Shown here: positions 63,243-64,000 of the stretch, one piece after another
Layout of the letters: each line of letters starts with the position of its first letter
Numbering within the stretch: position 1 is the stretch's first letter
Translations under genes and position numbers: made by a program
Notes under the pieces: generated by a model
Told to the model about the DNA's origin: nothing
The model's input: only the letters and a program-made list of their open reading frames with translations
Databases searched by the model: none
DNA from: Curtobacterium sp. L6-1
GTDB lineage: Bacteria; Actinomycetota; Actinomycetes; Actinomycetales; Microbacteriaceae
Assembly (NCBI RefSeq): GCF_018885305.1
Contig: NZ_CP076544.1
Location: forward strand, 806,001-870,000
Length of the DNA stretch: 64,000 nt
Direction of reading: 5' to 3'

Positions 63243-63776
63243 ATGCCGATCAGCAGCGAACCCGCGGAGCCTGCCGCGTCGTCGACCGTGGTGACCGTGA
63301 CGAGCGGACCGGAGGTGCTCGGCTGGCTCGAGTTCGGCGACGCCGCACGCCTGCTCGCCAAGGACGTCCTGTCCGCCGGGTTCGAGCCCGAGGTGGTCGT
63401 CGCCGTGGCCCGTGGCGGCCTCATCATCGCGGGCGCCGTGGCCTACGCGCTCGGCACCAAGGAGTGCGGCTCGATCAACGTGGAGTTCTACACCGACGTC
63501 GAGCAGCGGCTCGAGGAGCCCGTCGTGCTCGCACCGGCCCTCGACGCACCGAGCCTCGCCGGCAAGCGCGTCCTGGTGGCCGACGACGTCTCCGACTCCG
63601 GCCGCACGCTCGCGCTCGTGGTCGACATCATCCGCAGCGCCGGGGCCGACGTCCGCAGCGCCTGCTTGTACTCGAAGCCCGGCACGGTCCTCGAGCCCGA
63701 CCACGTGTGGCGTCGCGTCGACGGGTGGATCACCTTCCCGTGGAGCGCCCTCGCCCCGGTGACGGCCGAGTCGTGA
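63243..63776 (+). CDS. Phosphoribosyltransferase-domain protein
   Basis: 177 residues with a type I PRT fold: VVAVARGGLIIAGAVAYALG and the PRPP loop VLVADDVSDSGRTLALV (about residues 106-122). Similar to Gpt/xanthine PRT-like and actinobacterial regulators of purine salvage. The substrate base cannot be read. Overlaps the next gene's GTG by four bases (GTGA). Confidence 0.88.
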   Translation: MPISSEPAEPAASSTVVTVTSGPEVLGWLEFGDAARLLAKDVLSAGFEPEVVVAVARGGLIIAGAVAYALGTKECGSINVEFYTDVEQRLEEPVVLAPALDAPSLAGKRVLVADDVSDSGRTLALVVDIIRSAGADVRSACLYSKPGTVLEPDHVWRRVDGWITFPWSALAPVTAES

Positions 63777-64000
63777 GCATCCACCTGGTCGGCGGCGGAC
63801 CCTTCGTCGCCGCGGACGTCGCCGCCGCCTTCACCGCCGAGGCGACCGCCCGCTCCGCCGCGGTCGGTCGCACCGTCCCGCGCATCGCGCTGCTCTCCGT
63901 CGCCGGTGCCGACGGTTCGTCGCCCGGCTCGACCGCGGACATCGCCGAGGTGCTCGGCGGAGCCCGTGCCGCCGAGGTCCTGGTCACCGAGGTACCCGCC
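63773..64000 (+). CDS. Peptidase E / type 1 glutamine amidotransferase-like protein (partial)
   Basis: 76 codons to the window edge: SIHLVGGGPFVAADVAAAF, RTVPRIALLSVAGAD. The start resembles the class I GATase-like peptidase S51 group (PepE-type, cyanophycinase-like). The catalytic Ser region is beyond the edge, so the call is tentative. Coupled to the phosphoribosyltransferase gene by the GTGA overlap. Confidence 0.5.
   Translation, partial: MSIHLVGGGPFVAADVAAAFTAEATARSAAVGRTVPRIALLSVAGADGSSPGSTADIAEVLGGARAAEVLVTEVPA

Overview
The window is high-GC actinobacterial chromosome, most like a Microbacteriaceae genus such as Curtobacterium. The evidence is gene content and order (prfB-ftsE-ftsX-smpB-ssrA, glgX-glgE-glgB, aroA-rsgA beside a SigH/SigR sigma factor and its anti-sigma factor), the tmRNA tag ANSKRTDFALAA, the fused E2-E1 2-oxoglutarate dehydrogenase, and pervasive leaderless starts. 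Genus assignment is inference from protein likeness. There is no rRNA, tRNA, prophage, transposase or CRISPR array; the only stable RNA gene seen is tmRNA.

Layout. 1-3175: a partial DivIVA-like gene, a membrane/lipoprotein-like gene broken by a frameshift, and a thioredoxin-TPR protein. 3281-10084: glycogen genes glgB, glgE, glgX on the minus strand. 10142-15299: cysteine desulfurase, prfB, ftsE, ftsX, smpB, ssrA. 15502-19192: a Lys-rich-tailed protein of unknown function, then a flavin monooxygenase coupled to an O-acetylhomoserine sulfhydrylase. 19426-28570: M50 peptidase, then a surface-polysaccharide locus (unknown lipoprotein, polysaccharide deacetylase, GlmS, epimerase, nucleotide-sugar dehydrogenase) divergent from a processive GT2 synthase. 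28672-38431: LAL-type regulator, histidinol phosphatase, membrane protein, rsgA, aroA, SigR/RsrA pair, GNAT enzyme. 38495-49072: 2-oxoglutarate dehydrogenase, guaB1, two CNNM/CBS proteins, HAD hydrolase, NAD(P)HX dehydratase, YceI protein. 49211-53044: GT87-like membrane protein, thiamine-binding protein, a lipoprotein relic, a small zinc-ribbon protein, an MFS exporter. 53045-53802: repeat-rich non-coding DNA. 53803-57075: histidine kinase, a kinase-like membrane protein without the catalytic motifs, and a response regulator. 57256-64000: metX, a second O-acetylhomoserine sulfhydrylase, AraC regulator, acyltransferase, short-chain dehydrogenase, phosphoribosyltransferase and a partial gene.

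How genes work together. GlgE extends alpha-glucan from maltose-1-phosphate, GlgB branches it and GlgX debranches it. MetX makes O-acetylhomoserine for the sulfhydrylases; the sulfhydrylase paired with a monooxygenase suggests scavenging of organic sulfur. GlmS, the dehydrogenase, the epimerase, the deacetylase and the GT2 enzyme together suggest an amino-sugar exopolysaccharide. Many genes have a TAnnnT -10 box 6 to 9 bases before the start codon, implying leaderless mRNA, which helped choose starts.

Best leads: (1) the sigma gene has an exact GGAAT-N18-GTT self-type promoter feeding a longer Shine-Dalgarno-led isoform, plus a leaderless housekeeping start for the short one; (2) the kinase / pseudokinase / regulator operon; (3) identical 54-bp perfect palindromes at convergent gene ends, with a third copy rearranged into a branched structure; (4) the 760-bp repeat block at 53045-53802.
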